Of a stretch of 64,000 nucleotides of DNA, positions 26,424 through 34,715 are shown one piece after another (position 1 is the first letter of the stretch; every line of letters begins with the position of its first letter). The position numbers and the translations under genes were made by a program. Under the pieces are notes generated by a model that saw only the letters and a program-made list of their open reading frames with translations, did not search any database and had not been told where the DNA came from. This stretch comes from Psychrobacillus sp044762855 (GTDB lineage: Bacteria > Bacillota > Bacilli > Bacillales_A > Planococcaceae). The stretch covers positions 124,001 to 188,000 of the forward strand of contig NZ_JBIWFB010000010.1 in the NCBI RefSeq assembly GCF_044762855.1. Direction: 5' to 3'.

Positions 26424-26963
26424 TTAAACTTTACTTGATTTATATTCTTCCACATATTCTTCTAGGTCCAGTACTTCAATAACATTTGAGCAATGTAAAA
26501 CTGTCCCTACGAAATCTCTTATATCCAGACCATTCATTTCATAAGTAGTTTCGTCATTAACAGTTCCTGTAGCACCTTCAATGAATGTTATTTTATAGCC
26601 CCTATCATAGGCTGCTATTGCTGTAAACTGGCAACAAAACTCCGTATTGAATCCTGTAATAAAAAGATGATCCACACCTAGTTGCAACAACTTATCATTA
26701 AGTTCAGTCTGAAAAAAAGCACTTGGTGTCTTTTTTTGAATTACAATATCTGCATATTTTTTTAAAGAAGGATACAATTCTGAGCTTAGCGCTTCTCTAT
26801 AAAACGGGCTTGTTTCTTCATCACTTATATTTCTAATAAATATGATAGGTTCTTCATTTTCTTTGAAGTCTCTAATAATACTTTCAATACCATTAAGTTC
26901 TTGTAGAAAATCTTTAAACTCCACAATTACATTTTGGACATCAATTACTAATAGTGCTTTCAT
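26424..26963 (-). CDS. Cysteine hydrolase, isochorismatase-like
   Basis: Isochorismatase-like hydrolase of 179 residues. The catalytic aspartate is D8 in LLVIDVQN, the lysine lies in QKKTPSAFF (about 77-79), and the nucleophile cysteine in FNTEFCCQFTA (about 114-115), where a second cysteine follows directly. Such enzymes hydrolyse amide or vinyl-ether bonds, for example nicotinamide or N-carbamoyl substrates; the exact substrate is not visible. GGTGG precedes the ATG. It lies 82 bases downstream of an alpha/beta hydrolase. Confidence 0.85.
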   Translation of the reverse strand: MKALLVIDVQNVIVEFKDFLQELNGIESIIRDFKENEEPIIFIRNISDEETSPFYREALSSELYPSLKKYADIVIQKKTPSAFFQTELNDKLLQLGVDHLFITGFNTEFCCQFTAIAAYDRGYKITFIEGATGTVNDETTYEMNGLDIRDFVGTVLHCSNVIEVLDLEEYVEEYKSSKV

Positions 26964-27045
26964 ATCTCCACCACCTTTTTAATGCTTTCATTAGTTAATT
27001 CGCCAGTAATACTTAATTTCCTGTTTGTTGCACTAATACACTTAG

Positions 27046-27963
27046 TTAGTTCAAAAAGGAATTATTATTAACCATCCAAGTTATTGATTCGATAATCATA
27101 TCTGGTCTATCCATATGTATGGAATGACTTGCCTGTTGGGCAAATATTAATTGACTATTTTCAGAAAGTTCCGCTTGATTCATAATCAGTTCTTGCCATT
27201 TTTCTTCAAATATCCTTAACTCTGATTCTGGTAAACCATCTTCTATTCCCAGCTTAATATTATGTTCTTTATCTCGACCAATTACAATTAAAGGTATATT
27301 AATGAATTCCCCTAAATTCTTTATCATAACTGCGTCATGCTTCCAGTTACTGATTTCAGAATACATTGCTTTGTATAACGAAGGATTTACATGGAAATTT
27401 ATTAAACGTTGCTGTATATCAACAGGAAATAGCTTTTGTTTATTGGTAAGAGTAGGATTCATTATTTTTCTTAATTCTTCTTCATTCATTAGAGAATAAG
27501 CACGACAATTTTCCATCCAAATCTCATCACTCGAATCTTCATATAATACCGGTGTATCCAACTCGTCTAAGACCTTCAAATCCACAGAAGTAGAATCTAC
27601 TAAGATTACTCCTGCAACCTTTTTAGGATATTCTTTCACAAAATGCTGAGCACATAATCCACCATATGAATGACCAACTAGCAATACAGGTTCATGTATT
27701 TCAAGTAGGAGTAGTAACTCAATTATTTCGTTTACGACCGCCTGTGTATTTCGGACTTCTTGTTGAATTTCGCTCTCACCAAGTCCGGGTCTATGAAACA
27801 TTACTAGTCGATTAGATTTACTTAATGACTCGGTCACATCGTACCATTCATCAAATGAACATCCCATACCTGTAAGGATAATTATAGTTGTACCACTTTT
27901 TCCTTTTTGAAGAATCTCTATTTTATTATGATTAATTGTTAAAAATCCGATAATATTACTCAC
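27046..27963 (-). CDS. Alpha/beta hydrolase
   Basis: Hydrolase of 305 residues. The oxyanion region GMGCSFDEW (about 33-41) and FHRPGLGESE (54-64) precede the nucleophile elbow GHSYGG with the serine near residue 99. The catalytic histidine lies in QASHSIHMDRP near the C-terminus. No signal peptide, so cytoplasmic. Probably an esterase or lactonase-type enzyme; substrate unknown. AAGGGGTG lies just before the ATG. Confidence 0.85.
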   Translation of the reverse strand: MSNIIGFLTINHNKIEILQKGKSGTTIIILTGMGCSFDEWYDVTESLSKSNRLVMFHRPGLGESEIQQEVRNTQAVVNEIIELLLLLEIHEPVLLVGHSYGGLCAQHFVKEYPKKVAGVILVDSTSVDLKVLDELDTPVLYEDSSDEIWMENCRAYSLMNEEELRKIMNPTLTNKQKLFPVDIQQRLINFHVNPSLYKAMYSEISNWKHDAVMIKNLGEFINIPLIVIGRDKEHNIKLGIEDGLPESELRIFEEKWQELIMNQAELSENSQLIFAQQASHSIHMDRPDMIIESITWMVNNNSFLN

Positions 27964-28102
27964 CCCTTGCTTATACTTTTGTATTAATAGCCAAAAAGTT
28001 CTGTTTACTATAATGATAAAAATAATTAATAAAAATAATACACCTTCTATTACGTCGTGATGTAGTGGAGCTTCTTGATACTTATTTTTCCCTCCAAAAC
28101 TT

Positions 28103-28289
28103 ATGATTGCGACAATCGAAAATGGTGAAATTATAAAAACGGATTTTCAGGGTGATGAAATTATTGCCCAAGAAAGTTTCTTAGATTGTCTTCATAGAAG
28201 TTATAAAAAACTTCCTGATTGGTTGGGATGAGGATGTTATATTGCCTGTAGTGCAATGTGGACCTGATGCAGGGACGCTGGATGCTTAG
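28103..28289 (+). pseudogene. Frameshifted fragment of an unknown gene
   Basis: A plus-strand ATG opens MIATIENGEIIKTDFQGDE and runs 42 residues to KKLPDWLG and a stop. Shifting frame by one at about 28227 continues DEDVILPVVQCGPDAGTLDA to a TAG at 28287-28289. There is no obvious ribosome site, and the rest of the reading frame is missing. I do not recognise the family. Most likely a decayed coding remnant in the gap after the alpha/beta hydrolase. Confidence 0.35.
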
Positions 28290-28355
28290 CAGAACTAGGT
28301 ATTAGTTGTTAAATGAAATAGAGTCAGGATATTCATTTAATCCCTGTCTTTACTT

Positions 28356-28532
28356 TTACTTTTTTGCACGTAAAATATATAAAACTATTAAAAGTATCCC
28401 TGCTAATATTAGGCATATATAGCTTGCTAATTGCTTGTTTTGAATTTCAAAAGGAAAATCTAACCCTGTCCAGAGGGTTCCAATGCCAGTTACCCAGAAT
28501 ACAAGAAACAAGAAAAACACTATTGATTTCAT
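28356..28532 (-). CDS. Small two-helix membrane protein
   Basis: A 58-residue frame starting MKSIVFFLFLVFWVTG, with hydrophobic helices at about 3-18 and 35-53 and a basic end RAKK. GGAGG lies 13 bases before the ATG, slightly long but acceptable. Typical of small DUF-type membrane proteins of Bacillales. The opposite strand reads open here only by chance. Confidence 0.6.
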   Translation of the reverse strand: MKSIVFFLFLVFWVTGIGTLWTGLDFPFEIQNKQLASYICLILAGILLIVLYILRAKK

Positions 28533-28660
28533 TTAATTCACACATCCTCCTTTTACTCCCACCCAAATTATTACTTAAAATGGTAATTACATTGCTATTT
28601 GTATTGATTAAAATTTGTTTCATTTGGCATTACCAATTTAATGTATGCAATATCTTTTTC

Positions 28661-28879
28661 GTTAATTATCATTCACGTCTAAAGAAGTGGATACATCGAC
28701 TCAATGGTGTTGTTACGAAGCATTTACAACTTTGTTTAGTGTGGTTTCAATTCCTGGACAATAGAAAAATAGAAAGTGAGTTGAGCAAGAAAAAGCAAAT
28801 GCAAATGCTTTTCTTGGTAAATGTTCATGGAACATGGGGAACCGCAGATAAGCTAAGGCTGAATGACTGTTATCTCTAA
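28661..28879 (+). pseudogene. IS1595/ISXO2-type transposase, C-terminal remnant
   Basis: The last 72 codons of a transposase are still in frame: VNYHSRLKKWIHRLNGV, then VTKHLQLCLVWFQFLD, then an EL-SKKKQMQMLF tail. The HSRLK-W-RFNGVATKYL-NYL-WF pattern is the conserved C-terminus of IS1595 (ISXO2-like) transposases. The DDE core, the N-terminus and the inverted repeats are absent, so this is a dead fragment. It marks past insertion and deletion in a region with several broken genes. Confidence 0.65.
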
Positions 28880-28899
28880 TTAAAAGTGCACATAAAAAT

Positions 28900-28926
28900 G
28901 AACTGGGAAATGTATCTCCAAGCTCA
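28900..28926 (-). terminator. Terminator after the LysE/Lrp pair
   Basis: On the minus strand GAGCTTGG pairs with CCCAGTTC, followed by ATTTTTATG. Its sequence is closely related to the terminator at 26311. Confidence 0.6.
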
Positions 28927-29059
28927 TTGCATTTTGATGACTATTTTTTACTGAAACACCCATTACTTTAAGTACAATATTTTACAATCTTTCTTATGGA
29001 ATAACGAAAAAAGCGACCTTCACCTAATAGAATCATACCCGTTGAATAATAGTCACTCG

Positions 29060-29674
29060 TTAACCAATCCCAATCATTAAACCATATAAGCCAAACAATA
29101 ATAATATTAATCCCGAAATACGATTAACGAAACTTAAAGAAAAATTTTTCATGCGGTTTGCAACTATTCCTGCTATGCTACTTAGCAATAGCCACCATAA
29201 TGCTGAACCTAAAAATACTCCTAACACTAAGATTAAACCAAGTGTCGTTGTATAATTATTTATAATTCCGAGACCTGAAAAAATGGCAATGAATGATAAA
29301 ATAGTTACTGGGTTAGTTAAAGTTAAAAAAAAGGTAGATGCGTAAGCTGTAAAGGGTTTGTTACCTTTTGCTTTAGCTGATTTATTAGAAGGTCTTGAAA
29401 AGAATATTTTTACGCCCAAGTAACATAAGAAGGTACTACCTATAAAATGAAGCCAAAACTGCTGTCCAATTAAAAAATTGGTAATAAGCGTCAAACCCAG
29501 ACCGGCAATTAAACCATATAACCCATCTGCTGTTGCAGCTCCTAAACCAGAGACAAATCCAACGAACCTACCATGCTCAAGTGTTCGACGAATACATAAA
29601 ATCCCAATTGGTCCAACTGGAGCAGCAATACTGAAACCAATAATAAGTCCCTTAAATAACATTTCCGCGAACAT
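29060..29674 (-). CDS. LysE/RhtB-family amino acid exporter
   Basis: Membrane exporter of 204 residues with about six helices. The N-terminal GFSIAAPVGPIGILCIRRTL with its glycine/proline pattern is the LysE family signature, and FFLTLTNPVTILSFIAIF is the matching second-half motif. It exports an amino acid or similar compound. It follows the Lrp-type regulator with no gap, so the regulator probably senses the exported amino acid and controls this gene. Confidence 0.88.
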   Translation of the reverse strand: MFAEMLFKGLIIGFSIAAPVGPIGILCIRRTLEHGRFVGFVSGLGAATADGLYGLIAGLGLTLITNFLIGQQFWLHFIGSTFLCYLGVKIFFSRPSNKSAKAKGNKPFTAYASTFFLTLTNPVTILSFIAIFSGLGIINNYTTTLGLILVLGVFLGSALWWLLLSSIAGIVANRMKNFSLSFVNRISGLILLLFGLYGLMIGIG

Positions 29675-30160
29675 TTAATTTTCACCTATTTTATTAAATT
29701 TATCTTTTTGCAGTGGGATACGAAAAGTTTCTTTTGTTGTATCCATTACAATTGTTGTTTTTGTTCTTATTACGCCAGCAAGGCTTTTAATTTCATAACT
29801 TATTACTCTGTCTAAATCTTTTGTATTTCGACAACGAATTTTCAATAAATAATCGTCTTCCCCTGCAATATGATGACATTCTTGTACTTCATCTAAATCT
29901 GTTACAAGTTGTAGAAAATCTTCCCTGTATTTCGGTCTTTCTAAGGAAACTGTTACAAATGCAGTACACTCTGTCCCTACGCTTTCACCATTTACCATTG
30001 CACCAAGCTCTTTAATTACTTTATTGCTAAACAAACGATTAACACGGTCTGCTATTGCTGGAGCAGATAATCCAATTTGAGAAGCTAATTCAGCCCAAGT
30101 AACCCTTCCGTTTGTCATTATCGCCTTGATTATTTTATAATCGAAAGAATCCAATACCAT
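29675..30160 (-). CDS. Lrp/AsnC-family transcriptional regulator
   Basis: Regulator of 161 residues: N-terminal helix-turn-helix (VTWAELASQIGLSAPAIADRV, about 20-40) and C-terminal ligand-binding domain with HHIAGEDDYLLKIRC near 97-111. Members form octamers that bind amino acids. It is encoded immediately upstream of the LysE-type exporter on the same strand with no gap, which implies joint expression and a shared ligand. Confidence 0.88.
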   Translation of the reverse strand: MVLDSFDYKIIKAIMTNGRVTWAELASQIGLSAPAIADRVNRLFSNKVIKELGAMVNGESVGTECTAFVTVSLERPKYREDFLQLVTDLDEVQECHHIAGEDDYLLKIRCRNTKDLDRVISYEIKSLAGVIRTKTTIVMDTTKETFRIPLQKDKFNKIGEN

Positions 30161-30340
30161 ATCCCTTTCTTTATAAAGTTTTAATCATTATATTATTAAT
30201 AAAACAAAAATTCAATTATTTTTCGTGAGAATAATAAAAAACGGGTATTTCTTTGTTAAATAATCTGTTTCGTTAGTTGAAGGAGATCTTAAAGGATTAA
30301 ATGTATACTCTATATAAAACTAGTTAACATAAACCACGTA

Positions 30341-30389
30341 TAGGCAGTGAAAAAGGATCTTCGGTCGGAAGATCTTTTTTCACTGCCTA
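30341..30389 (-). terminator. Strong terminator after the sigma/SpoIIP operon
   Basis: A 20-base stem with one bulge, TAGGCAGTGAAAAA-GATCTTC against its complement around a 4-base GGTC loop. It lies 52 bases past the SpoIIP-type stop codon. Confidence 0.9.
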
Positions 30390-30440
30390 TAAAGAGAACG
30401 GCAGCAACCGATCTCTTTAATATTATAGACGTTGTAAGAC

Positions 30441-31343
30441 TTACTCCTCTTCAATTATTTCTTTCAAAATCCCTGCTAGAATGTCTGCTGTTCTGTACTC
30501 TTCTTCTAATGCATTATCCACTCCACCAATGCTCAGCAATACTGAATTATCCATAAGATCCTGATTGTAGTCAGCACTTTTCATTCCACTATCCTTAAGA
30601 ATTATTCCTTCTGATAAACCAGGATATTTTTGTTCCATCTTATTATGGATTTGTTTAGCAAATGCTAGATTTGCTTTATGATTTTTACTTGAAATGGATA
30701 AGAACAAAGCTACCTTCGCATGCTTTTTTCCATTAAGCATAATCGTACTATCTTTTCGAGGCGTACTATCTCTATGGATATCTATTAACATTTTTATATT
30801 TTTATTGCTCATTAATATTTTTTTTATTGATTCTCTAGAAAGTATATAGGAATCTGTTTTGAGTAACCCTTTTTTCTCTAGTTCACCTTCAAAGTCAGTG
30901 GTTTCATGAATGGCATGTATATTTTCTTCTAGTAATGCATCTTTAAGTCGTTTACCTACTAGAGTAATGTTTTTTGTCTCATCTAATACCTTACTCGCAT
31001 CTTTCAAATTCAATTCTGGTATAAAAGAATCGCGGTTATATGTGTGGTAAATATAAATTGAAGGTTCTTGTTCGGAAGCTGCAGGTACAAGTTTGCTTTG
31101 TCCAACTGCGGAAATAGCTACGCTAATTGCTTCCTGCCCTCCTAGAAGGAAAAACCAAGAAATTGCCATAAAACATAATGCCATAGAGGTTGCAATAACA
31201 GATAAACGTTTGTATTTTCGTTTTTTATCTAGTTTCCTTGCCTCCTGCCTGAGTTTATTACTTGTCACTGAAACAAATTCTGCTCGTGGTTTAAGTGTAT
31301 AATTAGCTTTCATGAGTTCGAATAATTCATGTTCATCTTTCAA
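30441..31343 (-). CDS. Anti-sigma-like membrane protein with degenerate SpoIIP (peptidoglycan amidase) domain
   Basis: Membrane protein of 300 residues. Residues 1-46 form a basic cytoplasmic segment, 47-67 a membrane helix, and about 95-296 a SpoIIP domain outside the membrane. SpoIIP enzymes are peptidoglycan amidase/endopeptidases. Here H100 and IHRD (H190) are kept. The expected HTH-xx-E has become HTYNRD, and the catalytic-type glutamate before the GGVDN motif is serine (LLSIGG, S271). The gene overlaps the upstream ECF sigma gene by 11 bases, the usual arrangement for an anti-sigma factor. I infer that it restrains that sigma factor and that the SpoIIP domain senses cell wall. It may have lost hydrolytic activity. 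Confidence 0.75.
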   Translation of the reverse strand: MKDEHELFELMKANYTLKPRAEFVSVTSNKLRQEARKLDKKRKYKRLSVIATSMALCFMAISWFFLLGGQEAISVAISAVGQSKLVPAASEQEPSIYIYHTYNRDSFIPELNLKDASKVLDETKNITLVGKRLKDALLEENIHAIHETTDFEGELEKKGLLKTDSYILSRESIKKILMSNKNIKMLIDIHRDSTPRKDSTIMLNGKKHAKVALFLSISSKNHKANLAFAKQIHNKMEQKYPGLSEGIILKDSGMKSADYNQDLMDNSVLLSIGGVDNALEEEYRTADILAGILKEIIEEE

Positions 31344-31878
31344 TTTTAATTACCTCCCCTAAATCCCCATTCAACTTTTGTTCTAGCTGTTTTAACGCTC
31401 GATGATAAACTACCTTAACCTTGGCTTCACTATAGTTAAGAATTTGGGCAGTTTCCTTGATTGAAAATTCGTTGATTCCCCTTAGGATTAATACCATTCG
31501 ATAATTTGGTTTGATTTTCGAAATGGATTCATGAACATAATTTTTAAATTCATTTTGCTCTGCATAGTCGATTGGACCTTTTTCACTTGATATTAATTGT
31601 TTGAAGAAGCCCTCTTTAAGGATGATTGTGAATCGTGCTTTTCGATAGTGGTCGATTGCTACATGTTTTGCAATAGAAAAAATCCACGTTTTCAAACTAG
31701 CAGAATAATTATATTTTGATAAATTCTTCAAAACTCGGATAAAGACTTCCTGCGTCATATCCTCGGAGTCATTTTGATTTCCGGAATAACAAATAATGAA
31801 CTTGTAAACGTCTAAATAGTATTGTCTATATATTTCATCGATCTTATTCTCCAAACTGTCTGACTCGATCAAATTCAT
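31333..31878 (-). CDS. ECF-type RNA polymerase sigma factor
   Basis: Sigma-70 family factor of 181 residues. Region 2 (YKFIICYSGNQNDSEDMTQEVFIRV with LKTWIFSIAKHVAIDHYRK, about 25-80) binds the -10 element. Region 4 (ILRGINEFSIKETAQILN, about 130-165) holds the helix-turn-helix for the -35. No extra domains. Co-translated with the SpoIIP-domain protein. A matching ECF promoter just upstream indicates autoregulation. By its promoter (TGTAAC-N17-CGAA) it would be closest to SigX-like factors, but orthology is not certain. Confidence 0.9.
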   Translation of the reverse strand: MNLIESDSLENKIDEIYRQYYLDVYKFIICYSGNQNDSEDMTQEVFIRVLKNLSKYNYSASLKTWIFSIAKHVAIDHYRKARFTIILKEGFFKQLISSEKGPIDYAEQNEFKNYVHESISKIKPNYRMVLILRGINEFSIKETAQILNYSEAKVKVVYHRALKQLEQKLNGDLGEVIKIER

Positions 31879-31902
31879 CCCCCTTTTTTTCGGTATAACT
31901 AT

Positions 31903-31931
31903 TATTCGTTTGAGCCTTCAGAAAGGTTACA
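31903..31931 (-). promoter_or_regulatory. Probable autoregulatory ECF promoter
   Basis: On the minus strand TGTAAC (31926-31931), 17 bases, then CGAATA (31903-31908). Spacing and both boxes fit SigX-type ECF promoters. It lies 25 bases before the sigma factor start. Confidence 0.6.
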
Positions 31932-31964
31932 CAATATTAGTAATTTATTTTATTAATTGTAATG

Positions 31965-32000
31965 CAAAAAACTGCTTGTCTTAAATAGACATGCAGTTCT
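31965..32000 (-). terminator. Terminator after the DegT aminotransferase
   Basis: AACTGC-TT-GTCT pairs with AGAC-AT-GCAGTT, followed on the minus strand by a run of T. It lies 44-79 bases past the aminotransferase stop. Confidence 0.8.
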
Positions 32001-32043
32001 TTGTATTTATTTAGTATTCCATCTAAAAGAAAGAATTAGTATC

Positions 32044-33171
32044 CTATTTTATGTAGTTCTTAATTACTTCACATACTTTGTCAATTTCCTCTTCTAGGAG
32101 ATACGGATGCATTGGAAGTGAAAGCACGGTGTCACAGAGAGAATTAGTCGTTTCAAAATCATTATCACTTACTTCTAAATATGCAAATGCTTGTTGTTTA
32201 TGCATTGGCTTTGTGTAATAAACCATACTTGGAATACCTTGCTCATTCAATTTCTCCTGTATTCCATCCCTTTGCTCTTTGCTCACTAGCGTGATAGTGT
32301 ATTGAGCAAAACTTGAATAGTACCCTTCCGGTATGTAAGGTGTTTTGACCAACCCTTTTAATCTATCATTGTAAAGCCCATTTATTCTATTCACATCTTC
32401 TAATTCATGATCAATAAAAGCCTTAAGTTTGACTTTTAAAATGGCAGCCTGAATCGTATCAAGTCTTGAGTTAACACCAATTCGTACATTGTCATACTTA
32501 TTCTCTCCTTTACCATGCACTTTCAAGGAATTAAGCAGTTTGGTTAAGTCGTCATCATTTGTGAAAATTGCCCCACCATCCCCATAACATCCTAGCGGTT
32601 TGGCAGGAAAAAAAGATGTGGTAGCGGCATTTCCAAAGCTGCCAGCTCTTTTTCCGTAAATATGGCCACCAAATCCTTGTGCACTATCTTCTAAGACTAA
32701 CATATTATACTTTTTAGCTATTCGCTCAATCTCTGGATAATCAGCTGGAAGACCAAATAAATCTACTGGTATAATAACCTTTGGATTTAATTTCCCATCC
32801 TCAATTGTTCTTTCAATGGCCAACTCCAACTTCTTTGTATCTATATTAAAAGTATCTTTATCCACATCTACAAAAACTGGGGTTGCGCCTCTAAAAGATA
32901 CAACTTCGCCAGTTGAAAAAAATGTAAAGTCAGGAACAAATACAGCGTCTCCTTCTTTAATATCCCATGCCATCATTAAGAGTGTCATTGCTTCTGTCCC
33001 ATTTGCACAGGAAATACAATGTTTAACTCCAACAAAATCTGCTAATTCTTTTTCAAGCTCTTTTACTTCTTTACCACCAATAAAGTTAGCATCTGATATG
33101 ACAGAACTAATAGCTGTATCGATTTCCTCCTTATATTGCTTATATTGACTTTTTAAATCTCTAAATTCCAT
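32044..33171 (-). CDS. DegT/DnrJ/EryC1/StrS-family PLP aminotransferase
   Basis: Sugar aminotransferase-type enzyme of 375 residues. The aspartate that holds the PLP ring lies in LEDSAQGFGG (D162), and the Schiff-base lysine is K191 in SFFPAKPLGCYGDGG. Such enzymes aminate a 3- or 4-keto-sugar nucleotide in glycan or antibiotic biosynthesis. No glycosyltransferase, dehydratase or sugar nucleotide gene is adjacent, so it is an orphan. An ECF-type promoter lies 95 bases upstream. The role is therefore probably in envelope or capsule glycan modification, by inference. Confidence 0.88.
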   Translation of the reverse strand: MEFRDLKSQYKQYKEEIDTAISSVISDANFIGGKEVKELEKELADFVGVKHCISCANGTEAMTLLMMAWDIKEGDAVFVPDFTFFSTGEVVSFRGATPVFVDVDKDTFNIDTKKLELAIERTIEDGKLNPKVIIPVDLFGLPADYPEIERIAKKYNMLVLEDSAQGFGGHIYGKRAGSFGNAATTSFFPAKPLGCYGDGGAIFTNDDDLTKLLNSLKVHGKGENKYDNVRIGVNSRLDTIQAAILKVKLKAFIDHELEDVNRINGLYNDRLKGLVKTPYIPEGYYSSFAQYTITLVSKEQRDGIQEKLNEQGIPSMVYYTKPMHKQQAFAYLEVSDNDFETTNSLCDTVLSLPMHPYLLEEEIDKVCEVIKNYIK

Positions 33172-33481
33172 GATCGATTAAACCCCTTCGTATTAAATTC
33201 CATATTATTTCTTTATACTAATAAATGAATATACGTTTCTAGTTAAAATGTCTTTTACTTTAGTTAAAACGTTTAACTCGAATAAAAGTTCCAATATTAA
33301 GTAAATTGACGATTTAGCTTTCCACCTGCCACTTAACTATCGAAAAGTCCCCAATTCCATTACTTATGTAGAAATAGACCTAAAATGTTCAAAAGTGATT
33401 GCGGTATAAGAATGGTATAATGGAATTTCGATAATCAATTAGGTTATATTAGTTAAGTGTATAAATAAGGAGCTATAAAAA
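33172..33481. other. Divergent region between aminotransferase and ctaB
   Basis: 310 bases. It holds an ECF-type promoter for the aminotransferase (33266-33292) and presumably the ctaB promoter (GGTATAAGAATGGTATAATGG around 33401-33421). No gene seen. Confidence 0.5.
33266..33292 (-). promoter_or_regulatory. ECF-type promoter
   Basis: On the minus strand GGAAC (33288-33292), 16 bases, CGTTTTA. The surrounding ATATTGGAACTTNTATTCG context matches the copies at 26225 and 63771. Confidence 0.55.
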
Positions 33482-34378
33482 ATGAATAAGCAATCACAAA
33501 AGACGTTATGGGCGCAAGTAGTTAAAACAGGGATCATCAAGTCAAATCTCATTCCGATGGTCGCAGGATTAATGCTCGCTTTATTTACATATCAATACAG
33601 TTTTGCAGATAATATTTGGAATATAGTTTTTGCCTTTTTAGGAACAGCAGCCGTTATTGCAGCGGCTGGTTCGTTCAACAACATTTACGATCGGGATATT
33701 GATGCCATTATGGCCCGTACAAAAGTTCGTCCGACTGTTACAGGCGCTATATCGATTAAGAAAGTTTTAATAGTTGCCATTTTATTATTAGTAATTGGGC
33801 TAATTTTATTGTATTTGGCTTCACCATTAGCATCTTTTCTTGGTTTTTTAGGTGTATTTTTCTACGTAGTACCTTATACAATGTGGACTAAACGCTATAC
33901 CATTTGGAATACGGAAGTTGGAAGTATCTCAGGTGCAATGCCTCCTTTAATCGGTTGGGCAGCAGTGGCTCCTGATATTTGGCATCCTGCATGTTGGGCA
34001 TTATTTTTAATCATGGTTATATGGCAAATGCCTCACTTTTATGCTATTGCTATTCGTAAAAAAGATGATTATGCTGCAGCAAAAATTCCTATGCTTCCCG
34101 TTGTTAAAGATCGAAAACGCACGTATATCCAAACTAATTTTTATTTAATTTTATTGGTGCTATCTAGTTTTTTATTTTTACCTTTAAGTTTAGGTCTAAC
34201 CTTGGTTTCACTTGTTTTAGGTCTAATTTGGTTGTGGTTAAGCTTGTTCGGCACAAGGAAAATGGATATGAAAGATTGGTCCAATAAAATGTTTGTATTT
34301 TCCTTAGTGCATATGATTGTTATTTACTTTACGGTAATTATTTACTCTGCAATCGGTCTAATTTTACAGGTATTTTAA
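33482..34378 (+). CDS. ctaB: Protoheme IX farnesyltransferase (heme O synthase)
   Basis: UbiA-type prenyltransferase of 298 residues with about nine helices that attaches a farnesyl group to heme B to make heme O for terminal oxidases. The first acidic motif NNIYDRDID is at residues 66-74, followed by ARTKVRPTVTG. AAGGAG precedes the ATG. The gene is alone, without cytochrome oxidase genes, so it may be a second copy beside a ctaB in the cta operon. Confidence 0.93.
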   Translation: MNKQSQKTLWAQVVKTGIIKSNLIPMVAGLMLALFTYQYSFADNIWNIVFAFLGTAAVIAAAGSFNNIYDRDIDAIMARTKVRPTVTGAISIKKVLIVAILLLVIGLILLYLASPLASFLGFLGVFFYVVPYTMWTKRYTIWNTEVGSISGAMPPLIGWAAVAPDIWHPACWALFLIMVIWQMPHFYAIAIRKKDDYAAAKIPMLPVVKDRKRTYIQTNFYLILLVLSSFLFLPLSLGLTLVSLVLGLIWLWLSLFGTRKMDMKDWSNKMFVFSLVHMIVIYFTVIIYSAIGLILQVF

Positions 34379-34715
34379 TGATGGATAGGCTTAAACACAA
34401 TATTAGCTGGCAATCCCAAAATAAAATTAACCTACCACATATTTCTATTTTCGAAAATAGCAGGCATAAGAAAAGACCATCGATAATGATGGTCTTTTTA
34501 TTCGAACAGAAGTAAGTTTAAGTAAATTGTTTCACAATATATTTAGGGGATTTATACTTAACTTTTTCTGTTTCTAAGGAACAAACAGGATACTTTTTGC
34601 AACAAATTCAAAATGAGCACCATCCTATAAATAAATTGACATAATAACTAAAGATTAAATATTTCTATTTAGAATGGTGTAAATACTTCGAGATATTCCC
34701 CTTAGATCAGCTGCC
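34379..34715. other. Convergent intergenic region
   Basis: 337 bases between ctaB and the histidine kinase. Apart from the ctaB terminator at 34471 I see nothing in it. Confidence 0.6.
34471..34500. terminator. Terminator after ctaB
   Basis: AAAAGACCATC pairs with GATGGTCTTTTT around a short loop, about 90 bases past the stop codon. Confidence 0.9.

Noticed and set aside
28364..28660. First part of a 171-codon plus-strand frame
   Set aside because: Only the end (from 28661) resembles a transposase. The first part is antisense to the small membrane gene at 28356-28532 and has no ribosome site.
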